DNA of 64,000 bases from Opisthorchis felineus (lineage: Eukaryota > Platyhelminthes > Trematoda > Opisthorchiida > Opisthorchiidae), in contig SJOL01006737.1 in assembly GCA_004794785.1 (NCBI GenBank), forward strand, positions 60,006-124,005. Direction: 5' to 3'. The notes below the pieces were generated by a model, which was given only the letters and a program-made list of their open reading frames with translations, ran no database searches and was not told where the DNA came from. Positions within the stretch are counted from its first letter, which is position 1. Each line of letters begins with the position of its first letter. This document shows positions 1 through 11,088 of the stretch, piece by piece. A program made the translations under genes and the position numbers.

Positions 1-1800
1 AAAAATGGGTTTTTGAATTGTCAGTCGTTTCGAATTTCAGTTTGAGGGTGTTCATACGTAACAGCCTATCGTACGTTGTTTTTGGTCGTGCAAGATTCCC
101 GCAACCGACTCCTAACAGCGGACAATAGTTCTGCACAAACTGTTTGGGATGAATAATGTCGTATTGAGTGAGAGACTTTCTGTCATTGTTGGGAGGGCTA
201 ATGGCAGCTTTTATCTATCCATCTGTAAATGGGCAAAAGTTTCCTGAACTCGAGATCCACAAATGTTGCTCCCCTTCCATGTGACGCAAAAGGGCACGTC
301 TTTGAATAAACCTTCTGGAGCACTAAAACCGGTAGTTCCCAACACAATAAACAATATATTTGGCGATATAAACATCATTCCCTGGAAGCTCCATACAAGT
401 TGGTGCCACAGGAGAAGTAGAAAGGATGTTCGAACTGCGAGAATTGATTTGAATTGGAGGCCGTATGTCGGTTTAAAATTTTAAAGTGTCTCAGATGCTT
501 GTTGGACTTAAAGCTCCAGTTGCCATTAGCAGTATAGGACTGCTTTAACAAGGTAATTGCGCGCTCTACAAAGCACGACTTCAAACACACATTCTTTGAA
601 AGCGTTTTTATCAGTAATATTTCAACGAGCGCGTTGTCCGCAGAGTTTGCGAACGGCTGACTGCGTCCACAGTTTGCATATCAAATTTATCTATATTACA
701 TGTCGTAGCATAGGCCAAAATGTTTTCAAAAACTAGCTTCCCATGACTGTCTCACACGAAACACACTGAAGTTATTTTTAAATTTGTGTGGCCGGTTCAA
801 CCCCAACACGCGTTTTCTCGAGGCTACAGCAAGCCAATAGCCTATTTCGCAATAAACATTAGCAATGGGGCGGATCGGCTGACCTCGTGTTAAACTTATG
901 AGCAATTTATTTCAGCGTTCAAAGCCGAGAAACGTCCACTCCACTTGTCTAGCGATCGTAGTTCCCAGCTAGGTGACGTCCTTTTTCTGTGTTTGTAAAT
1001 CTCTTTGTATGCCGCTTCGATAACGAAAGCTACACAGGTATGAGGGAGCACCTGAACTTATAACGAAACTTCACAGAATGCCTGACACAGAATTTATTAA
1101 TGGTTGTACCAGACTAGCTTCGATGATGTAGTGATGTTGCTGGATTGTCGTTTGCTCAGTGGGCCCAGTGTACGCTTCTGTTTTAGTTGTAATACACTCC
1201 CATTGGGACAGAAATTTGCGGCGATCAAACCGGTGCATGCTCAAGGATGCGCACTACCAATAGCTCAATCTTGGCCGAAAAATATTTCAGTCCATAAAAT
1301 ATTTGCGGGTAGAATAAGCGTTCTCACGTAATTGTTTCGTTTTGTTGTTCGCACGCTCAAACAAAACTCACCCTAGTCTCGTACAATAACTGTAATTTTT
1401 TCAGCATAGTTGTTGGTCTGATATTTCCAAGCTAATGATCCCGTGAAAAAACGACCGCCAAAAGTGCAGAAAGTATATTAACGACCAACACCAAGTCAAA
1501 ACACCTGTACATCGCGTCGTTTAAAAAGTGTGTTGCAAAAACACTGTGAAAATTCTCTACGCTCTGGGTGCGCGATTGGAAACCGGCATTCCACAACTAC
1601 TGGATCTTGATTGGCTTTTTGGTCCAAATCTCGACCGGTATGTTATTGCTGTGGATTCACTCTCTTTCGAATCCTATCTGTCTAGCGTCCCAATCTTAAT
1701 GCGTGCTCGTACTGCGCCTCTGAGTGAGTAGCCCTTCGGATGTTTGGGATAAGACAGAAATCAAAAGGGTTCAGAAGCATCTCTGGACTCAACGCCCTCG
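1..1800. other. No recognisable feature
   Basis: Only short open frames occur here, none with recognisable motifs. The open frames on the plus strand at 1528-2038 partly overlie the antisense strand of the Gypsy integrase relic that begins near 1850, so the right end of this stretch is probably 3' flank of that element. No repeat shared with the rest of the window was seen. Confidence 0.5.
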
Positions 1801-1849
1801 GTGTACCTTTTCATCTTTGCATCTGACGGCGGAGTACGAGTTGCGTTCC

Positions 1850-2642
1850 GTATCTACCTGGCCGGGCCAACTGGAATCTCGTGGAACACGTAACCGCTCA
1901 TCTTTGTTTCCCGAATGTGCTCTGAAATCCACATGGGGCGTCTGGCGAAATATTCGCGAACCAACAATCTCTGGCCTTCACAGAAGTAGCGCGCGGTTGC
2001 TCCATGATGGCGGTTCCTATATTTTTGTTTTGCGGTAACTAACCCGCCTTTCCTGTGGCCGGATTGTGTCGTTCGCTATTCCAAGCTTCATCAGAAGCAG
2101 TGCCTCTATTGGTGCGTTATGTTTGGCTTCGTTCGATATGTTAGCAGAAACCTTTGCAAAATATCCTTTGTTTATTCTTCCCCTCTGAAATTCTGACTAG
2201 CACGCTTCAGATTGTCAAGGAAGCATTTCGGCCGCCTGGCGAGGGACTTTATTTATGCTATTCTCCCGACAAAACGCTGCCAAAGCCGACGATATGAGCT
2301 GACTTGTGTTGCCGGAAACAATGCACTCTTGTGTTTCAAAGAGGCCGAACAATAGTCAGAGTTCCAGGACTTTAGTGGCAGTTGCGCGGCTGTTCACTGG
2401 AAGAAGATTTCCGGCCATTCGCTGTAGGCATTGACCTTGACTAAAAGGTGTTCGCCGCCAAGTGGACCAGGATATTCGTTATGAATATGACACCTGGGTT
2501 CGGACGGTTGCGGCCACGCCCGTGGGTAGGTTTTCACGGGTGACTTGAAACCTTCACCACACCGCATGCAAGATTTGGAGAGTTGATTAATACTAGAGTC
2601 TATCGAAGTCCAGTATACGTAACTCAGAGCAAAGGCCTTCAT
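1850..2642 (-). pseudogene. Gypsy integrase relic
   Basis: From 2642 down the frame reads VYWTSID, then CMRCGEG with downstream PWPxPSxPxxxIHxxYPGPL-like residues and AYSEWPEI. This is the integrase zinc-binding region followed by the first part of the catalytic core, where the first acidic residue of the usual VDAYSKWPE phrase appears as N. After a frame change, about 2297-2320 reads SGNTSQL where active enzymes have TDNGTQF, so a second catalytic Asp is replaced by Gly. At about 2110-2250 it reads LDNLKRA and DILQRFLLTYRTKPN, the conserved integrase tail. The C-terminal domain follows near 1860-2040 (GQRLLVREY...MW). Several stops interrupt it. Confidence 0.8.
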
Positions 2643-3054
2643 CCTGTTTGCTCCCGGGTATCATTTATGTAATTTCTTTGGAATGAAAACGCATTCTGAA
2701 AACGAGTGCCATCAGCCAGATAGTGATAGTGTGACACGCTGGTTGAAGCATGCATTCACTTTGTCTTTCAAACAGGTACGTGACCAATGATTGCAGTGGT
2801 ACTTGATGACTTCTGGCAGCATAGTGTTCTTGTCGGTATCCCGGAGGAATACGTAGGTATTCACTGGGAGAATGTAAACCACTGCAGATACTAGGCGGTT
2901 AACCTGTGTTTCAAGGCAACTAGTGCATCTACAGCATTCGCTGGTTTGTACCTGCTTGAATCAATAAGTCGCAACAGTGCGTCGGGTTTTTGAGGCTGGG
3001 TTGGGAATTGAACCTTATCATGCAACCATATCCCGGAAGAAGAGTAGCCCATCG

Positions 3055-3426
3055 CTAGAGGGTGAGTAGCAAATCAGGATTCAGCGTGGTTTTGAAAGAG
3101 ACAAAGGTGCTTTGGTATTCATCTGACTGTGTCCCCTTGTGGCCTTTGGTGAGCAGATCCTTCCGTCGACCTCGGAGGCTATTCACGGCTGGCAGAAGCG
3201 AGCTGAAGTGACTGACGGGACAGAGGATGTACCTGGTGGAAGTCGCGTCTGTGGGTGCTCTAATGCATTTGATGGCGTCAAATTTCCCCGGGTTCGTCAA
3301 TAATTTAGCAAAGATACTATATCGACAACACGAAGCAGGCACATTTTTCTCGGCGTATTCTGAAGTCATATTCTTGCAGACAACCAAGCACGTAATCAAG
3401 GCACTTTCATAATTCGTCGGGATCAT
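3055..3426 (-). pseudogene. Gypsy RT thumb and start of RNase H
   Basis: This frame contains NPGKFDAIKCIRAPTDATS followed by a segment with FSSLLPAVNSLR and then LLTKG and FKTTLNPDLLL. This is the familiar Gypsy sequence in which an RT ends with DPxKVxAIxxxPxPTxxxxLRxFLG, followed by yyssflp...L and F..FK..L...LL at the RNase H junction. It begins only a few bases downstream of the RT entry fragment, so the palm and fingers, normally well over 100 residues and carrying the YxDD loop, have been lost. The interval between this piece and the integrase (2643-3054) has the right length for RNase H but I could not recognise residues in it. Confidence 0.8.
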
Positions 3427-3443
3427 GCAGAGTAGTTGGTCGT

Positions 3444-3890
3444 TTAGGGAACACCAGCCCTCAGTGGTCGGTTCATTTCCTGGTCAAGGTCGGGTGAAGC
3501 TGCATATGATACTGAGCGTTTTAGTCTGAAATCTGGTGTAGCACTGGGGAGAAGTAAGATTCTGGCTCTTGATTTTGTGCGCCATCCAAACACGTCAGCA
3601 AATACAGATCCATAGTGTTGTGGAAGGTCCCTGAGTGAACGTATCGGATAGTGTGTTCGTTCGAGGGCACCTTCGAGTGCCGCATGCATAAGGTTGCAAG
3701 TATAACTATTTGTTTTCTCCAGAAGATCCAGTTTGTCAATCCAACCTAGCCCCATATGGTGAAGCATCGGGCATGACATAAGTTGGGAAGTGATTGTGCC
3801 GTAGAGCCATTGTAGCTTATGGATATATCAATCTTGCCAGTCAAATTCAGTTTACCACCAGAAGCATTATGGACCAAATACGGCAATTTT
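3444..3890 (-). pseudogene. Gypsy protease end and RT start
   Basis: At about 3851-3886 the minus strand encodes a stretch containing NASGG followed by a beta-strand-like LTGKI segment, as in the flap region of Gypsy retropepsins. After a frame change near 3740 it reads GLGWIDKL, matching the conserved LGxDWI motif that closes the protease. Further on, at about 3500-3570, it reads LPSATPDFRLKR followed by a run ending in AGVP, which is the usual entry of Gypsy RT (a phrase of the type DATPVFRxKRPVPY...LxxxGVI). Frame changes and the abrupt end at AGVP show it is dead. Family motifs are established knowledge; the assignment is from reading the translation. Confidence 0.8.
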
Positions 3891-3894
3891 TCTC

Positions 3895-4615
3895 AATTAT
3901 TATGTTTTTTAATTATTTGCACGCATTATATCTTGAGCTCGGCGTGCGATGGCTTTGGGAGTGGCTTCAGATATGTTCGTTGGGGAAAGTGGGGGCTGTC
4001 GGCTTTTCACCCTTCACGGCACTTAAGAAGGCGTTGAAGGAATTGCCCTTTGAAGTATGGAATGCCGTCATGTGAAGTGTAGGAGTTCGGCAACGTTTTT
4101 ATCACTCAGGTCATACACAACTACCGCCGAAATTGTCGGCCCCATGTGTTGAGTAAATGAAGGATAGTTGAGTTATACTAATGCAGTTGATATGCCATCG
4201 GCCCTGGAAATACTTCGGGGGACCGGACGCGTGCTTCCAATGCAGTAGGGGAAAGGACAATATAGCCACATATGCTTCTACAGAGGGCAGCGAATAGCGC
4301 TGTTTGACGCTTCCCGGATGTGGTAACTATCGATGGGACACACGTGACAAACTAGTTCGTGGCAAGTTTCTTTAAATTGACCAATATATGGCCTGTAGAC
4401 ACAAACCGTACTTCTTCGAGATCGCGGATGTCATTGGTGCCGGAAGTCCGGTCATGTATGACTTCCTGGAAAGTAAACAGCCTGCTCCCATGCGTAAAAT
4501 TTTGGTTTATTAATGAGAATGAGGGGCGAACAGTATTACATGAAGACTTTTGTGTTGGAAAAACTGGCGGCACGAATGTGGGTTGAAAGATTAGTTTAAA
4601 TTTCAGGATTTGGGA
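3895..4615. other. No recognisable feature between Gypsy relic and zinc-finger fragment
   Basis: The upstream part of the Gypsy element (protease active site, Gag) should lie here on the minus strand, but no DTG motif or zinc knuckle could be read. The open frames at 4352-4586 on both strands have no motif I recognise. Confidence 0.4.
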
Positions 4616-4619
4616 TTTG

Positions 4620-4865
4620 TCGAAAGTGACCGCATATGAAATTCTGGGAAAAACAGATGATGTATTGAAATTGTCATGTGGTATGGAATGATTTTGTATA
4701 GGTGTGCATGTGAGTTTGTGTAACGGCAGATTCAGATCGCCGTAAAATTGCGTTCAGCACAATTCGCAGCCGTGAATCAAAATTTCGTGCCTAAACCTGG
4801 GCAAACGTGTCAGCTTTTTCTCAAAGACGTGTATAGTGCTAAATGTCAATGACCAGCAGGTCTGT
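4620..4865 (-). pseudogene. C2H2 zinc-finger gene fragment
   Basis: The minus strand reads GCELC, a stop, TQF, then LNLPLHKL, matching the second finger of the zinc-finger gene at 25 kb (ALCELCGSQF...LQLHKYRTH). Downstream, in another frame, it reads EFHMRSLSTNP, matching EIHMRSHSTSKP of the third finger. Upstream residues KLTRLPRFRHE resemble the degenerate first finger. The nucleotide sequence also matches directly, for example the shared stretch around 4630 and 25165. It has a stop inside a Cys knuckle and a lost His, so it is a truncated relic of the same family. It is the most decayed member in the window and the only one to the left of the A/B region. Confidence 0.7.
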
Positions 4866-6068
4866 TTTTTCGGAGACGAATTATTACGGCGTTCATATGC
4901 GTCTCTTTGAGAACGACGTCCAGTAGAGCACGGAATTTTTGTGCATGTTTGGGTTTCATTAACATCTCTACATCAGTTTTACCTTATGGAATGTGTTTGG
5001 AAATCCTAAAAATCACACTTTTCTGACCAGTTTGGCCCCACCAAAATTCTTTTCACTAGGTAAGCAAGAACACCCCCCGAAAACTTTCTGATTCACAGAA
5101 ACTTTTTGAGCGTCCATGCAATCAAAGAAAAAAATGGTTATGGACAGCCATCTCATGTGCCGCAAAATAGGTTTTGATCATTAAAGACCAGATAACATCT
5201 TTTATTTTGCACACTTTAACCAGTTTTTCTAGGCGTGTTCCTCTGCAGCGCGCGACCTTGCAAATTAACGGATGAATAGTTATGTTATCTCAGTGCATCA
5301 AATATTTGTGGACATCTTCGACAAACGTTACGCTCCGACGTAGAAGCGAGCCCAATAATATCGATAAAGCAATTTTATTTTGTGCCACCGATATAATTCA
5401 CTTTCTCTTTGATAGCCGTTTATTCTGTGACGTTTTCCAAACACAATTTGGCGCCACATCACAACGAATACTCTACTGTAATTGTTTCAATATTGACCCA
5501 AAATACTGTAAATAAAACTAACTTAATGCCCAGTACTACTCTGAGTAAGAATTGCAAAAGGGCGTATATTCAGTAAACCGTAATTCATGTCCTCAAACCA
5601 AATACATTTTTAAAGGTTAAGCCTATTTCCGTCCAGGATTTTGACAATACAATCCAACTGGCCAAAATGGTTTAGAAATAAACTTCCATAAACCATCATG
5701 TGCTTGAAAATGACATTATAAAAGGCTTGCGATCCGGAGCATGTGCGTTTTTATTTACAAAGGCTGTTTCACGGTTCTGAAAACTGTGCTATGCGACAAA
5801 TTGTCTGTTGCGGTAAAACGCACGATACAGTAAGATGAGGGGATTTAAGATGATACAATCGCAAATAATTTAAATGAAACGGATGAGACTTTTGATAGAG
5901 GTTCGTGAATGAGGCTTCTTCAAACCCTCCTAACTTGCACGTAAATATACTGGATAAATACACGGAATATACGATCCGCTGCAGCACAGCAAAATTTCGT
6001 TGGAACGAATATCGCTGAGCATGTGTTGTTAAATCTGAGGCTATTAGACCTCCAGGCCAGAATATGAC
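4866..6068. other. No recognisable feature
   Basis: AT-rich sequence with only short open frames, none showing family motifs. The interval ends where the two-copy A/B region begins; whether the homology really starts at 6069 or simply at the start of the contig carrying copy B (8013) cannot be told, because copy B has no sequence to the left of that gap. Confidence 0.4.
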
Positions 6069-7711
6069 AGGCATTTGTTCTTATAGGTGGTGTTGCATTT
6101 CTTGTCCATTCTAGGATGAGCTCCCCAAGAAAGGGAGCTAACGTTTGTGCACCTTGGTTGTTCAAACGTCATGCGGGATTCCCAGAAAGATGTTTCTGTT
6201 AGACAATTGCAGGAAAAGGTATTATTAGTCAATAAGAACAATGTGAACTTGAGCAGTTGAGAAGGAATTTTCCACCTAAGTTTACACCAACGATATCGCC
6301 CCAGTGGCCAACGAAGCACTTGCAAGCCCACCGTTAATATGAGTAAACTTATCAACAAAATGTTGAGAACAAACAAAGGGACAACCACGCCGCCCAAATT
6401 ACCACTTCATTTGGGGGGTGTCGTTACACGTAAAGTGCACGAATTCACGGATTGATACACGGGATCGAGGCTTTCGCCCATTTTCCAGGGTCGTCTATCG
6501 TGCATCTGTTTGCCTGCGGGGCACAAGACTTAAACGAGTAACGTTGCCCTAATGTTGCCAGCGCGAGACACCTAAAAGTGCTTTTAACTGGTTACTAGAT
6601 ACGGCGTGAACAACCGTGGATTACTGCACGCACCAACTGCCCGAAGTGCTAAAAACTGCTCCCTAATAAAGATGTGTGCTCTGGGCTTGAAAATCTCTCT
6701 TTCCATGTCCCAATAATGTGTCGAGTCAACGTTAAAAGACATGTTGGCCTAACGCTATTCATCCAGGCACACGTAAAAAATAGGTCTCATTGGAGGCGAC
6801 GATACTCCAAGAGAGGGATGTTATATAGAGTATCTGGAAGGTCATGCGAGTACCACGATAAGTAGTAGGGTGTCAAATGTGTTTTGAGCCGATTGTTAAT
6901 CGTGCAGTGAAAGGGACACTTTTGGAAAGTGCCATATACCTAAATCACTTTCGGCATCTCTCCTCGTACTGTCTTCTCTTCCATTCCCATCATGCTCCAG
7001 TAACACCATGGTCATAGTATGAGCAGATTGCAAACCGAGCAGGATAGTATGTAGCCAGTCTGGCTGTCGGACAAAATCTAAAATAGTTGTAGCAAAAGCA
7101 ATCCTACTCAAAAATACTATTTACTGATTACATTACAACTTATGCTACCCGGAATTCACAGCAATATAATTTGGAAGGATTCATCACCAAGTTCAAAAAA
7201 CTTGTTATAAACCAAATTGTACAGACCTGCGCCGTTAATTCACTTTTTTTATTTTCAAACGTTTCCCATCCTTTAACCACATCATTCAATCTCGCCCTAT
7301 GAGCCGTTTAGTTAGAACTAATGCCTTTGTTTGCAGCGCATCAGTTTTGGTAGCCACATCAGCGTGTCGTCCGGTGCTGGCATTCTTAGGATGCTAGAAG
7401 TAAATCTCCAAGTCTGGACCAAAGTCTAGGAGGACAGTGTGCTTCCCTTCCTCACATAATCTAATTGCTTAGCACTGATGTTTGTTGTGTATCATAAACA
7501 ATAATTCGAGATGCAAGAACAATGGTTGGCCTAACTGACCCATCATTAACCAATTGCTTCCAACCACGAATCCCTGGCTATCCAGAAAATGCAGCCGCAG
7601 GCTACACAAGAGTCACCGGGCCAAAGAAGCCTTGATCCACTGAATAACTGTTGATGGGCACCTCTGAGCGTTTTGTATTTGAATGCCCGTGAATGAGTCT
7701 CACCAGCAGAA
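6069..7711 (+). repeat. Copy A, left part, of a duplicated or allelic block
   Basis: This interval aligns along its whole length with 8013-9655, by eye at about 93-95 percent identity with small indels. Short open frames seen in both copies (for example near 6674 and 8590) differ mainly by amino-acid-changing substitutions, which argues that the shared frames are not protein coding. The last 281 bases (7431-7711) are exactly identical to 11089-11369, which identifies the contig starting at 11089 as the true continuation of this copy. Confidence 0.85.
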
Positions 7712-8012
7712 NNNNNNNNNNNNNNNNNNNNNNNNNNNNNNNNNNNNNNNNNNNNNNNNNNNNNNNNNNNNNNNNNNNNNNNNNNNNNNNNNNNNNNNNN
7801 NNNNNNNNNNNNNNNNNNNNNNNNNNNNNNNNNNNNNNNNNNNNNNNNNNNNNNNNNNNNNNNNNNNNNNNNNNNNNNNNNNNNNNNNNNNNNNNNNNNN
7901 NNNNNNNNNNNNNNNNNNNNNNNNNNNNNNNNNNNNNNNNNNNNNNNNNNNNNNNNNNNNNNNNNNNNNNNNNNNNNNNNNNNNNNNNNNNNNNNNNNNN
8001 NNNNNNNNNNNN
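7712..8012. other. Assembly gap of 301 N
   Basis: A run of 301 unknown bases. All open frames running through it are artefacts. Sequence homologous to the left flank resumes immediately after the gap, restarting at the position equivalent to 6069, so the gap joins copy A to the beginning of copy B rather than spanning missing sequence of one copy. Confidence 0.98.
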
Positions 8013-11000
8013 CAGGCATTTGTTCTTATAGGTGGTGTTGCATTTCTTGTCCATTCTAGGATAAGCTTCCCAAGAAAGGGAGCTAACGTTTGTGCACCTA
8101 GGTTGTTAAATAGGTATGCGGGATTCCCAGAAAGATGTTTCTGTTAGACAATTGCAGGAAAAGGTATCAATTAGTCATTAAGAACAATGTGAACTTTAGC
8201 GGTTAAGAAGGAATTTTCCACCAAAATTTACACCGACGATATCGCCCCAGTGGCTAACGAAGCACTTGCAAGCTCACCGTTAACAAGAGTAAACTTATCA
8301 ACAAACACATTGTGAACAAACAAAGGGACAACCACGCCGCCCAAATTACCACTACATTTTTGGGGTGTCATTACACGTAAAGTGCACGAATTCACGGATT
8401 GATACGCGGGATTGAGGCTTTCGCCCATTTTCCAGGGTCGTCTATCGTGCATCTGTTTGCCTGCGGGGCACAAGACTTAAACGAGTAATATTGCCTTAAT
8501 GTTGCCAGCGAGAGACACCTAAAAGTGCTTTTAACTGGTTACTAGATACGGCGTGAACAACCGTGGATTACTGCACGCACCAACTGCTGTGTGCTCTGGG
8601 CTTGAAAATCTCTCTTTCCATGTCCCAGTAATGTGTCGAGTCAACGTTAAAAGACATGTTGGCCTAACGCTATTCATCCAGGCACACGTAAAAAATAGGT
8701 CTCATTGGAGGCGACAATACTCCAAGAGGGGGAGGTTATATAGAGTATCTGGAAGGTCATGCGAGTACCACGATAAGTAGTAGGGTGTCAAATGTGTTTT
8801 GAGCCGATTTTTAATGGCGCAGTGAAAGGGACACTTTTGGAAAGTGCCACATACCTAAATCACTTTCGGTATCTCTCCTCGTAATGTCTTCTCTTCCATT
8901 CCCATCATGCTCCAGTATCACCATGGTCATAGTATGAGCAGATTGCAAACCGAGCAGGATAGTATGTAGCCAGTCTGGCTGTCAGACAAAATCTAAAATA
9001 GTTGCAGCAAAAGCACTCCTACTCAAAAATAGTATTTACTGATAACATTACAACTTATATTCCCCGAAAATCATAGTAATATAATTGGGAACGATCCACC
9101 ACCAAGTTAAAAAAACTTGTTATCCACCATATTGTACAGACCTGCGCCGTTAATTCACTCCTTTTCTATCAAATGTTTCCCATCCTTCAACCACATCATT
9201 CAATCTCACCCTATGAGCCGTTTAGTTAGAACTAATGCTATCGTTTGCAACGCATCAGTTTTCGTAGCCACATCAGCGTGTCATCCGGTGCTGGCATTTT
9301 TAGGATGCTAGAGGTCGATCTTCAAGTCTGGACCAAAGTCTAGGAGGACAGTGTGCTTCCCTTCCTCACATAATAAAATTGCTTATCACTGATGTTCGCT
9401 GTGTATCATAAACAATACCTTGGAATGCAAAAACAATGGTTGGCCTAACTGACCCATCATTAACTAATTGCTTCCAGCCACGAATCCCTGGCTATCCAGA
9501 AAACGCAGCCGCAGGCTATACAAGAGTCACCGGGCCAAGGAAGCCTTGATCCACTGAACAACTGTTGATGGCCACCTCTAAGCGTTTTCTATTTGAATGC
9601 CCGTGAATGAGTCTCACCAGCAGAAAAATGATCGCTGCTTGTTTGTCCTGTCTGCTAAAGCCATAACCGATTTCAGGCCTGAATCTAATGAAGACAAATT
9701 TTATGACGTGATGAGTGCTCCGTTCCCATGAGGTATGAGCTTAAATTTGTTGTTGCCTGCCGGAAATCCAAACACGAAAGACAACACTGGGAAACCGACA
9801 TGCGGTGGACTCGGACAGTAGCGAATGATTGCTTTAAATTTGAACTGACAGCAAGCTCTTTTATGCAGTACTGATTTCCGAAATACCCGATGTGGTGTTC
9901 TCCAACAGCGCGCCAGCAACGAATAAAAATCGATTGCATTTGCAGCAGTTATGGATAGGGTGGGTCAATTGCCTATCGCCGCTCGGTTCGGAACACACAT
10001 GTGGATTACAATCACGTACTTGGTCGGACGTGCCGCTCCATTTTCCTATGCCCATCTGACAAAATTGCAGGGTAACTGAGTGAGTGGCTGATCTGGATGT
10101 CAGACTAACTCATCAGGATTTTCAACCATAAAGTTTTTTCAGTTGTTTCGCCATCAGGTGAGAATGTACGCCTAAACGAGATCAAGAAGTCGTTGTACAA
10201 TGCCGTGGGTTTTGGCCGTAGCAAAGCATTACCGGGTCTGTTAAAAGACTTACAATCAGGCAAAACGCTGGCACTGCTTGAATCCCGGAGAAATGTCTCC
10301 ACTGCTCCCGAACATGATACAGGCCGACGAATTATTAGACGTCGAGTGAACCAGCACTGCTCAAGAAGGGAAAAAAGTCCTTAGACAACACGTATCAGAT
10401 CCATGTTTTACCATTCGTGGAGTCGAACTAGCTGAGATAACCAAGAACAATCTGCGATAATATTCATTTTCAAAATCGAGGCTCATTGTGAGAGGGATCA
10501 GGTTAACGATAATCATAACGATAATCGTGGCGTCATTTCTGTATTGCAAATTGATCTGCCGCACACTTAACTGTCTTACTGACATCTAACGCCCTGCCAC
10601 TATTACAGGCCTTCTTGCTTGATTGAAAATATTTCCTGAACAAGGGACCACACTCGTAGATGTAAGCTCAGCACAAATTTAGCATGTTCAACTAAACAGA
10701 CGATTTGAGCATTTCAAGCAAATGCGCCCTGCGTGACCACGTACATCACACAGCTCACTGTTTAGCAGTTCACTAATTCGTTTCTCCTACTGACGCTCTA
10801 CAACACTTGAATTAGCACCACGGTGTTAACACACGGCTGTCAAGTTACTTTTATTTGGGGACGAAAATGCCAAAGCACACGGATTTTGGGGCACACTGTG
10901 CTGAGAGCATGTGCTTCGGTCCGAGTCATATCATCTTCTTTGTGGACCGAATAGTGTACAGTCTTACGCGCTTTCTGGAAGGACCAAGAACTAGGCGGAA

Positions 11001-11087
11001 GAATAAGCTAATCATAGGCGCACTCACTTTTGGGACAAATATGCGAATTCTCACCGCACAGCCGGTCAGGCTGAACATCACAACAGT
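8013..11087 (+). repeat. Copy B, left part, of a duplicated or allelic block
   Basis: Aligns first with 6069-7711 and then continues to align with 11370-12820, so it is the second copy of the path formed by those two contigs. Identity is again about 93-95 percent by eye. Its last 118 bases (10970-11087) are exactly identical to 14494-14611, so the contig beginning at 14494 is its continuation. Corresponding short open frames on the minus strand (9685-9939 and 11445-11692) differ mainly by replacement changes and are unlikely to be genes. No transposon protein was recognised in it. Confidence 0.85.
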
Positions 11088-11088
11088 N
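11088..11088. other. Single-N contig join
   Basis: One unknown base marks a contig join. The bases to its left are continued by 14612 onwards and those to its right repeat the end of the contig at 7711, so this join is out of order. The open frame running through it is chimeric. Confidence 0.9.

Larger units (their letters stand above)
1850..3890 (-). mobile_element. Decayed Ty3/Gypsy LTR retrotransposon, pol region
   Basis: Reading the minus strand from 3890 downwards gives, in the canonical Gypsy order, the end of an aspartic protease, the first residues of reverse transcriptase, the RT thumb leading into RNase H, the integrase zinc-binding region, the integrase core and the integrase C-terminal domain. 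The pieces lie in different frames and are broken by stops and shifts, and the RT palm with its catalytic loop is missing. No LTRs or Gag were identified. Plus-strand open frames over this interval are antisense shadows. The order of domains makes the family call firm; the clade within Ty3/Gypsy is not resolved. The element cannot encode its own movement. Confidence 0.85.

Noticed and set aside
1724..2038. Plus-strand open frame of 104 codons
   Set aside because: It is antisense to the integrase C-terminal relic readable on the minus strand.
7546..8147. Open frames of 110-157 codons across the N run
   Set aside because: They consist mostly of unknown residues created by the gap and join unrelated contig ends.
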